From positions 631,001 through 695,000 of the forward strand of contig WPIO01000008.1 in assembly GCA_009760855.2 (NCBI GenBank): a stretch of DNA of 64,000 bases, written 5' to 3'. This DNA comes from Cristatella mucedo. Lineage: Eukaryota > Bryozoa > Phylactolaemata > Cristatellidae. A model generated the notes under the pieces. It was not told the origin of the DNA. It worked only from the letters and a program-made list of their open reading frames with translations, and did no database searches. Position 1 is the first letter of the stretch, and the number at the start of each line of letters is the position of its first letter. Shown here piece after piece: positions 1 through 12,411 of the stretch. The position numbers and the translations under genes were made by a program.

Positions 1-46
1 CTCGATGGAAACCATAAGGAAAGCCACTGCCGACCGTTCGTACAAG

Positions 47-48
<2 letters not shown>

Positions 49-84
<36 letters not shown>
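49..84. repeat. (CAG)n microsatellite
   Basis: About eleven CAG units near the left edge. A reading frame spans it as polyserine, but nothing else supports a gene. Confidence 0.95.
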
Positions 85-87
<3 letters not shown>

Positions 88-99
88 CAGCTTGGGTGT

Positions 100-1380
100 G
101 GCTGCTACACGAGGTGATTGGGCATCTGCATGGGGTGCATCTGATAGGGTGATCGGCATCGAGCATCGATTTGTCAGCATTGATCTATTGGAGATCGATG
201 CTGTCTCTTTCGTCTGTACACTATTCTGGAACTGCAGACTACTCAGACGCAGGTAAGCAATGCCGCCACCAGTGGTCAGAGAGTTTTTCAGGGGGCCACA
301 AGTTTAAGGGTACTGCCGTCCTTGAACTTGACAGAGCCGGTTAATCATGCCGGTGGCACAACTCCAGAACGGTAAATACCCGATCAAGTCAGGGAGGCTG
401 GACACTGCTCCGAGCAGAATTTGATTAGAAAGTGGGCATGTGAATGATGGGTAGGTAGCATGCAGCACTTCAAAAAGTGCATGGCAATGGCTACCCAGAG
501 AAGCAGAGGCTTTGAAACAGGGGGTGGAGTGAGAGGGGTGAGGCCAGGGTGCAAATGCTCAATCGGCCGAATTAGGACTGATAGTCCATACTTGCGGGTT
601 CCTGAGTTATACCGGCTGGCTGGAGACCGATCATGCGATAATCTATGGCCAAGGCATGTATAGGCAGGCGGTTGGCAGCTTGGAAGTTCAGCATAGTTAT
701 GCTCTAGGCTTTGGGCCGTACCAGAGTTGCAATGCCACATGATGGCTGGTTTTGGAGCCCTATGACCCACCGTTGCTGTCGAATGTACACTGTCTATTCC
801 AGAGCTGTGGACTTTTTATTGTACGGTACGGGTGCACTTCATTGCCACCGCCGACGTATTCGGCATGACCGGAATGCATCAATGCTGCACCCAGCAAGTG
901 GCTCGGCCGTGATTCAATTAAGGGCTTCGACTGTTGGGAGTCGGCTGCTTGGGAGCTGGTGAGCTCTACCTACGAGCGATTTCGATTTCGGCCCAGTTCT
1001 GACCGGACATGGAGGCCACCACTCTCCATTTGTAGCAGCATTCGAGAGAAAAAACCCGACCAACCATTTAGCTTTCGTGAGCTGGGCAGATTTTGGCCGA
1101 GCAAATCAAAGGTCATCCTCGATTATCTCAATCGGATCACGAGCACGAGATGTAAGTAAGCCCGGGAATGGCTTCGGCCCAGGGCATGAGCTTGGTTTTG
1201 TGGAGAAATGCCACTCGGGCCAAGGGCTCGGACGTGGTTCATGTGAGTCAATGCAATTTTTCTGTCAGTTGCTGTAACTTTTGTGCCCGGAAAATCAGTT
1301 AGGTGTGTTGCTGCCGACTGTGTCACAGCTATAATAATAATATACATGACACATAAGATATCGTGATGCATAGATTTCAT
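100..1380. other. No gene recognised
   Basis: Scattered frames up to 128 codons on both strands carry no family motif, and their codon use is not biased. No repeat family was recognised here. Confidence 0.6.
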
Positions 1381-1382
1381 GC

Positions 1383-1505
1383 ACATTCAACAGGAGGTAT
1401 GCTGGCAGGGCCGATTTTGAGTGTTAGCCTTTCCAATTTCCAAATCACACTTGGTGTTCCCATAACTAGTAAGTTGGTTTTTATCATCGTTCAACTAGTT
1501 GATCG
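1383..1505 (-). mobile_element. Short LINE fragment
   Basis: It matches 13230-13345 in order: ggtatgctggcagggccgat, ttttgag, cctttccaatttc, cccataactagtaagttgg. This is the stretch coding LLVMGKPSVIQKLERL in the family. No tail on either side. Confidence 0.8.
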
Positions 1506-2244
1506 AGTACAACTAAAGAACAAGCATGTACTTGTGCCATGCTCTAAAGATTCGTGCCCACTCTGTTAATTCCCCCGATTGGTTTGTCAGGTCGGTTCAA
1601 ATGGCTTTCGTCATGTAGCAACAGGTTGGCCGAGCTTGACAATCACTGGTGTCATTGCGCTTGTCACCAGTGCATCGTAGGTGACCATTTATTCAGCATG
1701 CTATATATAGTCCGATGCAGGGCAGCTCCTAGACCTCACGACTAGACACTCAAAACAGCAGCTGCTAGGCTTTAAAGTGGCTTGGCCATGCAGAGGTGAT
1801 GCTGCAACAGTGCCAGGATGGTAGGCGCCGAGCTAGACATCCAAGACTGTGCGATGTGATGCACTGGCGGCCTCGAAACAGCAGTAGCCGTGGCTGTGAC
1901 GTCTGCCGATCGTCTGCCGATTGGACTATCGCTTTGCAGCTGCACAGAAGCTGCCGAGCTGCTGACTTTTTGAGTGCAAGCCATGCCTAATAATACGTTT
2001 CATTCACACAATCCTGATAAGCCGGTGAGGCCAACATCAAAAGCTATCGTTCACCAATACCATTTACATGGTGCTACGACTGCCGATCTTTTTTGCCTGA
2101 AATGTACTGCCTTCGATGCCTCAGGCTCGAGTATTGCTTAGTCACTGCATAAAAGAGCGGTTAGAGCAGCCGTTAGATGCTTGCCTATCTGCCAAAACGA
2201 GAAGATGAAAGCCAATGCAGATGCGTAACCACGCTGACGTTGCT

Positions 2245-2245
<1 letters not shown>
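1506..2245. other. No gene recognised
   Basis: Single-copy looking sequence with short, unsupported frames. Confidence 0.55.
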
Positions 2246-2308
<63 letters not shown>

Positions 2309-2499
2309 CAGAGAGGGAGAGAGAGGGAGAGACAGAGGGAGAGAGACAGAGAGGGAGAGACAGGCAGAGAGACAGACGGAGACAGACAGAGACAAAAAGA
2401 GAGACGGAGACAGACAGAGAAAGACGGAGATGGAGACAGGGACAGACGGAGACCGACGGAGAAAGACAGACAGAGACAAAAAGAGAGGCAGAGAGGCAA

Positions 2500-2591
<92 letters not shown>
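2246..2591. repeat. (GA)n microsatellite with imperfect centre
   Basis: Pure GA at both ends (2246-2298 and 2503-2591). Between them is a degenerate mix of gagaca, gacaga and gacgga words. Confidence 0.97.
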
Positions 2592-2593
<2 letters not shown>

Positions 2594-3534
2594 ATGTATG
2601 CATAGGCAAAGCTAAGGTGCTGCATGCTCACCGTGCTGCTGCAGAGGTGGCTGGTGGCTGCACGAGCAGCAGAAACCGTATGACACAATAATACCCTACG
2701 GGTTCTTATGGAATTGATTCTCGCAAGACTCTAGCTTAAGCCTAGTGGTGCGCAGACTACAGAGGCCTAAGCTACAGAGCTGCAAGGCGATGAAGCTTTC
2801 TCGAGCTGTCTTTCCTTTGTTAAAGAAGCGTTCGTTTGTCGAAAGACCGACGAATGGACACGAGGTGGCAGACTGGTGCTCGGCAACGAAAGCTGAGCGA
2901 CGGATTGCAATCTCGTGACCCACAAGCAAAACTGTTGAGCAGCATCAACAGCCTTTAGCGATCTGCAGGCAATGCAGGGGGCCGGGTGGCTCCCAACGAG
3001 CTGCTGCTGCCGCTGCTGTTGCTTGGCAGTTGCCACTTCGACACTGCTCATGCTGCTGCTGAAGCTGCCACCGCATGCCTCGCCTTCGTGCTGGGCACAT
3101 ATTCGGTGGCTCGGTGACAGCAGCAGTGGTAGGTGGTGGTGTCAGTGCGGTGGGAGCCCATTCAGGTGACCAGGGCAGCGGTGCCATTGTGCTGGCCTGT
3201 CTATGCAAATATTTCTTTGCCTAAGGCACTGCAAAATATAATTGTGGCAGTCAGAGGCAAAACACAACAGTCGCTCTGTAACACTCGTGCCTACATCAAC
3301 ATCATTTGTGGGCATCGTGTTAAGTATGCAACTGTAATGGTCCACCATTGTGGCCAGTGCAGACAGTTGCTTCGCCAGTGCTGCTGACAATGGCCGCTCC
3401 TCCTCCAGGGTCCTCCAGGGTCGGTCCTGCCGGCCTGAAGGGAGATGGGGGTGTCGGGTGTAAGGGGGGGGGAGGGAGGTCGTGCTTTGTCCTGGGCTTA
3501 GGACCAGTGGTCCTGTAACCAGCTCTCCGGTTAA
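2592..3534. other. No gene recognised
   Basis: gctgctgc-rich in 3000-3070, which produces low-complexity Cys/Leu or Gln frames. Two ggtcctccagg copies at 3405-3422. Confidence 0.55.
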
Positions 3535-3612
3535 CGATAAGAATAATAATAATCATAAGACATTTGCATGGCATCATCAGAGGACTACATCTCTTTCTAG
3601 GCATGCTGCAAC
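3535..3612 (-). mobile_element. LINE 3' tail fragment
   Basis: aataataataat, then agaggactacatctctttct and aggcatgctgcaacgaatgg: the reversed family tail in decayed form, just before the plus-strand copy at 3690. Confidence 0.65.
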
Positions 3613-3689
3613 GAATGGTAAGAGAGGAACCGTAAGGAGGCAGAAGCTGCAGCTGTAGGAGCACGACGTCACGATCGAAATACAAACAT

Positions 3690-5005
3690 GGCGCTCCCCG
3701 AGGGAGGCAGTGTCTCGGGGATTCAATGGTTCAGGTCCTATGTCAGTGGGAGACTGCGGAGTATTGACGTGAATGGACAAAGATCATCCGAGGTACCTCT
3801 GAAATATGGGGTACATCAGGGCTCCGTGCTAGGTCCGGTTCTTTTCACGGTTTATACTCTCCTTCTTGCCGATGTGTATGCCAAGCACAATCTAGGCTTT
3901 CACTTCTATGCGGATGACACTCAGTTGTACCTTTGCTTTGATCTCTCCCAGCCTTTGAGCACCTCAAATTCTCTCAACTCACTTGCTGCATGTATTGATG
4001 ACATCCGCACATGGATGGCAGCAAATTTTCTATAACTAAACGAGGATAAAATTAACTTACTAGTTATGGGCAAACCCAGTGTGATTCAGAAATTGGAAAG
4101 GCTGACTCTCAAAATTGGCTCTGCCAGCACATCTCCTGTTGAATCAGCTCGAAATCTAGATGTCATATTCCAAAGTGACCTCTCGTTAGACGACCACATC
4201 AGCTCCACTATCAAGTCTGCCTACTTTCAGCTCCATAACATGCTAAAATTCGGACTTGTTTAGATAAGGATACCGCGTCTAAATTGGTCCATGCATTTGT
4301 GACATCCCATCTTGACTTCTGTAACTCACTACTTGCTGGCCTACCGGCATGTGCAACAGGCGATTACTGCTGGTGCAAAACTTCGCAGCTAGGCTTGTCG
4401 GTCGTGAGCGTCGCAGCTGCCACAACACACCACTTCTCGCCGACCTGCACTGGCTCCCAGCCAAGCTACGCGTCGATTTCAAGGTTTTGTCGCTCACTTT
4501 TAGGTCACTTCATTCTTTGGCTCAAGCCTATCTCTCAGATCTACTCCCCCACCAGGCCAAGCGTCGTACCACCTGCTTTTCGGAATCCAATAGTTTACCA
4601 ATACCTCGTACAAACCTCAAATCCTTTGGAGACCGTGCATTTAGTTCGTATGATCCCAAAGCCTGGAACTCACTCCCGACTTGCATCACAACATTCCTTG
4701 ACTTGACCACATTTAAAAAGAACTTAAAAACGCACCTATTTAGGACACCTTTTACTGAAGTCCCTGTGATTCGTCCTTTATGTGAATATGAGTGCTGACA
4801 CTGTGCATGCTGCCACTAGCCATACTTGCATGCTGACCGTGTGCATGTCACCCCTAACCATGTTATTCATGTCGTTTATCAAGCATGATATTACTCACCA
4901 TTCAATTGCATTTCCCTTTGCAGCAAATGTAAAGCACCTAGAAAGAGATTGAGTTCTCTGAAGGTGCTTTATCTAGTGTATTATTATTATTATTATTCTT
5001 ATTAT
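3690..5005 (+). mobile_element. L2/CR1-like LINE, 3' half with YADD box
   Basis: It enters in reverse transcriptase at QWFRSYVSGRLRSIDVNGQR, then HQGSVLGPVLF and the intact FYADDTQLYLCFD (about 3903). LNSLAACIDDIRTWMAANFL follows before a TAA. After frameshifts, the C-terminal part ([33 protein letters not shown]) is in another frame. It ends with aaagcacctagaaagagatt and an ATT tail at 4980-5005. The same family as the 12.4-14.9 kb copy. Confidence 0.93.
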
Positions 5006-5009
5006 TAAG

Positions 5010-5930
5010 AGGTGTCTTTCTTCAGAAATTAGAAAACCTAACGTTCAAAGTCGGCTCTGCCAGCATATCTCCTGTTGAATCTGCATGCAATCTAGGTGTC
5101 TTTTTCCAAAGTGACCATTCATTGGACGACCACATCAGCTCCACAGTCCAGTCGCCTACTTCCAGCTACATAACGTTGCTAAAATTTGGGCTTGTTTAGA
5201 CAAGCTTACCAAATCTAAATTTGTACGTGCACCTGGGACATCTCGACTTCTGTAACTCACTGCTTGCTGGTCTACCGAACTGTGAAATCAGGGGCTTACA
5301 GCTAGTGTAAAACTCTGCAGCTAGACTTGTCTGCCGTGAGAGTCTCAGTGGCCGCATCACAACACTTCTTGCTGGCCGGCCTGCACTGACTCCCAGTCAA
5401 GCAACACATCGACTTCAAGGTTCTGTCACTCACTTTTAGGTTCTCCATTCTTTGCTCTAGTCTACCTATAAGATCTACTACCCCACCAGGTTATGCATAG
5501 TACCAGTTGGTTTTCTGAATCAAATCGTTTGGCAACACCTCGTAGGTGCCTAAAACCCTTTGGAAACCGTACCTCTAGTACTCTCAAAGCCTGGAACTCA
5601 CTTCTGACTTCTGACAACATCCCTTGACTTGTCCACATTTAAAAAGAAGCTAAAAGCATATATATTTATCACAGTATTTAGTGGGTCCATGAGATTAGTC
5701 CTTTGTGTACTTATGCGTGCTGACACCGTGCATGCTGATACTAACCATTTTTGCTTGCTGACCTGGTGCATGTCACCTCAAACCATGTTAAGCTTGCTGT
5801 CATTGTGTGTACTGCCACTAACCGTTCGATCATGCCTACTTCCTTTGCAGCCTATGTAAAGCGCTTAGAAAGAAATTAAGTTCTCTTGAGGATGCTATGC
5901 AAATGTATTCTTCTTCTTATTATTATTGAT
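5010..5930 (+). mobile_element. L2/CR1-like LINE 3' end, decayed, in tandem with the previous copy
   Basis: It begins directly behind the ATT tail of the preceding copy with the segment equal to 4085 onward (cagaaattagaaaacctaac, ggctctgccagcatatctcc). It runs to the C-terminal part (TFKKKLKAYIF) and the tail gcgcttagaaagaaattaag with an ATT run at 5918-5930. Many indels. Confidence 0.9.
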
Positions 5931-5980
5931 TAGCTGTTGGCAAGCTCTACTGGCAAAAACAAGCACCGCTGCAATCATGC

Positions 5981-6360
5981 TGCTCCCCGCTGCTCCCCGC
6001 TGCTCCCCGCTGCTCCCCGCTGCTCCCCGCTGCTCCCCGCTGCTCCCCGCTGCTCCCCGCTGCTCCCCGCTGCTCCCCGCTGCTCCCCGCTGCTCCCCGC
6101 TGCTCCCCGCTGCTCCCCGCTGCTCCCCGCTGCTCCCCGCTGCTCCCCGCTGCTCCCCGCTGCTCCCCGCTGCTCCCCGCTGCTCCCCGCTGCTCCCCGC
6201 TGCTCCCCGCTGCTCCCCGCTGCTCCCCGCTGCTCCCCGCTGCTCCCCGCTGCTCCCCGCTGCTCCCCGCTGCTCCCCGCTGCTCCCCGCTGCTCCCCGC
6301 TGCTCCCCGCTGCTCCCTGCTGCTCCCCGCTGCTCCCCGCTGCTCCCCGCTGCTCCCCGC
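5981..6360. repeat. 10-bp minisatellite, 38 units of tgctccccgc
   Basis: Thirty-eight consecutive 10-bp units, all identical except one with C to T (6311-6320). Because 10 is not a multiple of three, all frames read the same cycling Pro/Ala/Ser/Leu/Arg/Cys peptide. It starts 50 bp behind a LINE tail. Confidence 0.98.
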
Positions 6361-7469
6361 CAGCCTCAGCAAATTTTGTCACTCCCCAGCTCTGCCCTTT
6401 GGACCGACCGACAGAGGCCGCCAATTGCTGGGCCTTCCGGAGTCGTGCGGCCCACCATGCTGGGCTCTGCTTTTACCAGATTGCAGACTCTATTCACAGT
6501 GCGATCGCCGGGATTATGATAACCCCCTTCCATCAGGGTTGTGAGTTAAGCCAGCAGCAGCAACCATGCTCTAAAGTGCACTTGTCTATTAGCCGAAATT
6601 CAATTCGCACGAGTGCCATTGTCGGACTAGTTTACATGTGGATATTCAAAATATGTAACGACTAGGATGCAGCACCCAGTGGTATAATGTCCCTGTGCAT
6701 GCGGCAAGCGACGTGGGTTAAAAAGCTCTCTGGCACAACTCAACATTTCTCCTGTGTAGCAATAACTCGGAAGATATGCACAACCGGTCTTTATCTAGCA
6801 GACAATGCAAGCTTGCCCTTATCCGTCAGTGTGGCTGTGTTTGCTGTGAATCTCGGGGTCCTCTTTCAAAAATACTCTCCCGAGGGTAAACCAAAACCGA
6901 GGCAGCTCACCACTAACAGCAGTGGCCGCTGTCAACGAACGCAGAGTAGTCATCGGCTCAAAAAACAGGAACATGCCGCTGCTACAGCTGCCCCTGCTAC
7001 AGCTGATGATACTGGTACTACCACTGCTGCCGGTGCTGCTACTATTGCTGGTGCTGCTACTATTGCTGCTGCTGCAGCAGCAGAAGTGGCTCACTTCTCC
7101 TCCGAAGCCGAAGGAATGCACTAGTGTTAGCTTGGCTTTGCATCCACAAAGACCGGCAAGAGCCAGCACTGTGGCTGCGCGTGTCCAATTAGACTGTTAT
7201 AAGCAATTGCAAAATAATTGAAAATAAACACGACAGTCAACTGTTAAAAGCCAGCACTTAGCCACTTAGGCCAACTACCTGCAGAAAGGCCCCCTGGCTC
7301 AGACCGGTGAGCATTTTATCAATTAGCAGCCTTTCACAGTCCACTTTCAGACCCACCACTCATGGGCGGGCACGGCCTCTAGTCCGAACTCATCCGATCG
7401 CCTGTCCTGCAGTGCCCTCCGAAAGCAGGCAGCAGAAGTGAAGCGAGGAGGTTAGCTTGGACGAGAGAC
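6361..7469. other. No gene recognised beyond the CTG-rich tract
   Basis: Frames of 99-145 codons run through the trinucleotide tract at 6970-7085 and owe their length to it. Confidence 0.5.
6970..7085. repeat. Imperfect CTG/CTA trinucleotide tract
   Basis: Words such as gctgctac, actgctgccg and ctattgctgctgctgcagca in a 115-bp tract. Open frames here are low-complexity products. Confidence 0.8.
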
Positions 7470-8080
7470 CAACGTGGTCGATCCGTGCAGGACTCGGGCA
7501 GCTCGGCTTGTCTGACATGAACACTGCAACAGCTGCATCAGATCACTCATCTCTGATATAGAGCACTGGCTCGATAAAACGCAGCAACGTACCGGCTTTA
7601 AGGTCTTGTCACTCGCTTTTAGGTGCCAACCAACTCTTGTTATGGTCTACCTATCTGTAGAAGCAAACCTTAGGGACTTTTTTGCTACCACCGTCTCCGC
7701 TGATCCTTACCTGACTCTGATGCATACCAAGCTGATATGTACTAGAGACTGTCCATGTAATTCATATGCTCTTAAAGGCTGTAGCTAAATCCGACTGAGA
7801 TCATAACTACATTTGAGGCAAAGCCAAAAACCTACCTACTGGTCACCGATCGCTCCGTCCTTCCAAATCGGCCTTAGTATGCTAATGCAGGATGCAATTG
7901 TGCTATTAGTGCCACTAATCAGTTGCTGCTCAGCTCGTGCTGTACGAAGTGCCCAGATGCATGGATGAAGTGCCCAGAAAGACATTCAGCTACCATAGGA
8001 TGCTATGCAATTGCATTATTATCATTTTTATCATTATACTCATTATTTTATTGCTGTCATTATTATTATGAATACTATTT
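7470..8080 (+). mobile_element. Decayed LINE 3' end
   Basis: gtgcaggactcgggcagctc and aaggtcttgtcactcgcttt correspond to the LVQNSAARL and FKVLSLTF parts of the family C-terminus. The copy closes with ggatgctatgcaattgcatt and a (ATT)-type tail. About 600 bp with many gaps. Confidence 0.7.
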
Positions 8081-8306
8081 TTATGCTCGGTCTCAGCAGT
8101 AGATACACATCAATGCCTTGGTAGAAGCTGGACCCTAGCCGATGGCTTTTACTTCTCCGACTGACAATTTTTACTCGTTATCATGGAGAGATTCGGCACA
8201 GGGAGCCTCATCCTGACGATTTGCAACCAGCATTCTTTGCATCGGTCTTTGTGTTGCACCAACCGTAGTTCTTCAGGTGGACGGCAGAGGGAGTTAGGGA
8301 CTGAGC

Positions 8307-8307
<1 letters not shown>

Positions 8308-8397
<90 letters not shown>

Positions 8398-8428
8398 GAG
8401 GGAGAGAGAGGGAGGGAGGGAGGGAAGG

Positions 8429-8479
<51 letters not shown>

Positions 8480-8584
8480 TGGACGGACGGATGGACGGAC
8501 GGACGGACGGACGGACGGACGGATGGACAGACAGACAGACAAACAGACCGACCGACAGACAGACAGGCAGGCAGACAGAGACAG
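8308..8584. repeat. (GA)n, then (GGGA)n, (GACA)n and (GACG)n
   Basis: A compound array: GA to about 8391, ggga to 8430, gaca to 8479, gacgga/gatgga to 8524, and gaca again to 8584. Confidence 0.97.
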
Positions 8585-10010
<1,426 letters not shown>

Positions 10011-11054
10011 GGGGGTAGGGGAGAGTGAAATAGACGGCAGGCAGAAAGCTAAATAATAGCTTATAATAATAATAACAATAACATAATAATAGAAAACTTA
10101 AAAAAAAATAGTTTAGAATGGGTGTGTTGATACGGCTCTCTCTCTCCTTCTGGTTTAGGAGGTCGCGAGTTCTACTCCGAAGCACCAAACATTATTTGTT
10201 ATGCCTAGAGCACGATACTGCTTCGAGGTGCTTATAAACTTATATAACTCCGGCTTGCGGTTCAGCTGCACAAGCTTTTGCAGATCGATTTCGTAGTCCT
10301 AGAAGTTCAGGCACGGATAGCTTTTGCCAAAAGAGTCAAGGTGGCCAGCACACTGCAGGCAGCACATGCATTACGACCACGATTCTTAAGCTAACGAAGC
10401 TGCAACGGCTCTGCTTCCATCTACATGTGGAGCTGAACTGCTTCAGGCGCCAGGGTGAGCCGGCTGCAGCAGGAGGCGCCCGGTCCACCAAGAATCTCGG
10501 CACAACTCAGCCGCACCTGCATCTCTGTCTCTTACAGCTTTGCCGGCGAAAGTTGGTCGCCGGTACAGGTCGAGGGCTCCAGACCAGTCGGAGCGAAACC
10601 CCCGAAGCTCTTGCGCCGGCCCGCGACGTCGGCTGTGACCCTCGTCCAGCTGCACAGCCTTTCCGGGCCTGCCTTTGCTTCTGCGTTGAGTTGCTTCCTC
10701 TGCCACTCGATTACTCCTTCTGCCAGGCTTCACACTTTACTTTTACGTTTTCACCGTGCTAGCTAGCGACAGTAAACTAAGTATGCGTAGTTAATTACCC
10801 TCAGTTTTCAGGAGCACAATGCACCTACAGGGGCTATGCATGATGTTAGTCTTTGCGGTGACTGGTGAGTGAGTGAGTGATGCTCTAGTCATCTGCGAGT
10901 AATTTACCCACCTCTATTCGCATTGCTTATCTGCCTTCCTTTAGTAACTTGCCAACTCGTATTATCCCTTCTTGTTCCGTTGATAGTTGATTATGGTAGT
11001 ATGGTTCTGTATTACCGGAACCGTCCACATTCTGACAGTCTAGGAGACACTGTG
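10011..11054. other. GC-rich island 10360-10760, otherwise nothing
   Basis: The island holds exon-like splice signals on the plus strand (cag and gtgagccg at 10453; ctcttacag before 10541), but no recognised protein. See findings. Confidence 0.4.
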
Positions 11055-11140
11055 CACACACTCGCACACGCACACACGCATACATGCACTTTGATGCACA
11101 CATGCACACAAACATGCATACACACTACACGTGCGCACAC
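11055..11140. repeat. Imperfect CA-rich tract
   Basis: acacactcgcacacgcacac and similar words. CAG units follow at 11196-11232. Confidence 0.8.
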
Positions 11141-11232
11141 ATTTTACGATTAATGCTGCTCGACATCCGAATGTCGCAGACGTTCGGCAGCCTAGCAGCA
11201 GCAGCAGCAGCAGCCTAGCAGCAGCAGCATCA

Positions 11233-12249
11233 GCCGCAGGACATGGGTCTTGCAGCGCAGATCCGCCGAGCATCGCCGGTCGGCCATCGGTGACGATAAT
11301 CCACTCACCGTACCCTCGTGCCAATGATGATGTCATTTGCTCGGCACCGATATCGTCAGCAGGATGTTTTCACTTATCTCACCGTTAGACTAAACAAGAT
11401 CATCCAGCAGCATCTGCTGGGAATTTCCTGACCTCGGCGGCAGGCAGGCCGGAAGCCTTGCTTCGAATCCCACCCACCCACTACTCCGTGACTTCTTTCA
11501 TCATCGGTGCCTCTCAATCGGCTCGGGATTGAGAGCCTTTTGCAGCTACCGGCAAGTGCACCAGCTTCCGGCTAGGTCTGGGGGCAAGTGTTAGTCTTTG
11601 ACCTCGCATTTGACCATGTCAGCCTTTGCTCCCCCTCGTCTGCCCCTTTGACCTTGCAGTGAGTCCCCACTTTCTTCCCCAGGTCAGTCTGCTCCCCAAG
11701 TCCTGCCTAGCCACACGTTTGGTCCAGTGTTTGGTCCACGGCCAAGTATGCCATTCTGTCCTTGCCTTGATTCGAGCATCACTATCAGCCAGATGCTGCC
11801 AGCTCGTCTTAACTGACCCAACTCATCGTTTGGTTGACTTTCAGAGAGCAAGCGGTTCAAATTGACAGATTACATCTGCTGCCAGCACTACTTCGATAGC
11901 TAAGTCCAATCAGCATTCCCGGGCGGCATTAGCAGAGCCACACTGCTGCTGCTGCTGCTGCCCACCTCCAGTCAAGCTGGATCTCCATTGGGGCAGACCA
12001 ACGAGTGAGCTGACCGTCTAATTCTTGAACTCAAATCGAGTGGCCGGCGAACCCACAAGAGACTGCAGCGAAGACCTATTAGAATGGTGCCAGTGTTAGA
12101 GGGGGGCAAATTGAAAAGGAGATAAGCAGGCCTGCCACCACGAGTAAAGCATTCGAAACAGCTGCATGCGATGGGCCCGAATCTCGGATAGCATGCATTC
12201 CACATTACGGTCAAGGCTAGATTGGAAGAGCAGGCGAGCCGTGGCTGCT
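11233..12249. other. No gene recognised; (CTG)7 at 11942-11962
   Basis: Short frames only. Confidence 0.55.
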
Positions 12250-12410
12250 TTGGGCTATTAGCTCAGGGGCATGGCTAGGGCTTGCACTTCACGATTCAGG
12301 TCACGTGGATTCGAATCCTTCAGCCGGAAATTTTTTCTTGCCAACATCAAGTGGCAGTGATGGCCGTTGCGTTAAGGCTCTTTAGCTGCTGTGTAAATGA
12401 GGCTGTTTAA
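12250..12410 (+). mobile_element. SINE-B copy (tRNA-derived)
   Basis: agctcaggggcatggctagg (A-box-like), cacgtggattcgaatccttc (a good B box), then cagtgatggccgttgcgtta, aggctctttagctgctgtgt and aaatgaggctgtttaa. Confidence 0.75.
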
Positions 12411-12411
12411 T

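Noticed and set aside
5926-6665. Long frames of 141-242 codons on both strands
   Set aside because: They are produced by the 10-bp minisatellite, which has no stop in any frame. The peptides are the same cycling words, and they have no non-repeat domain.
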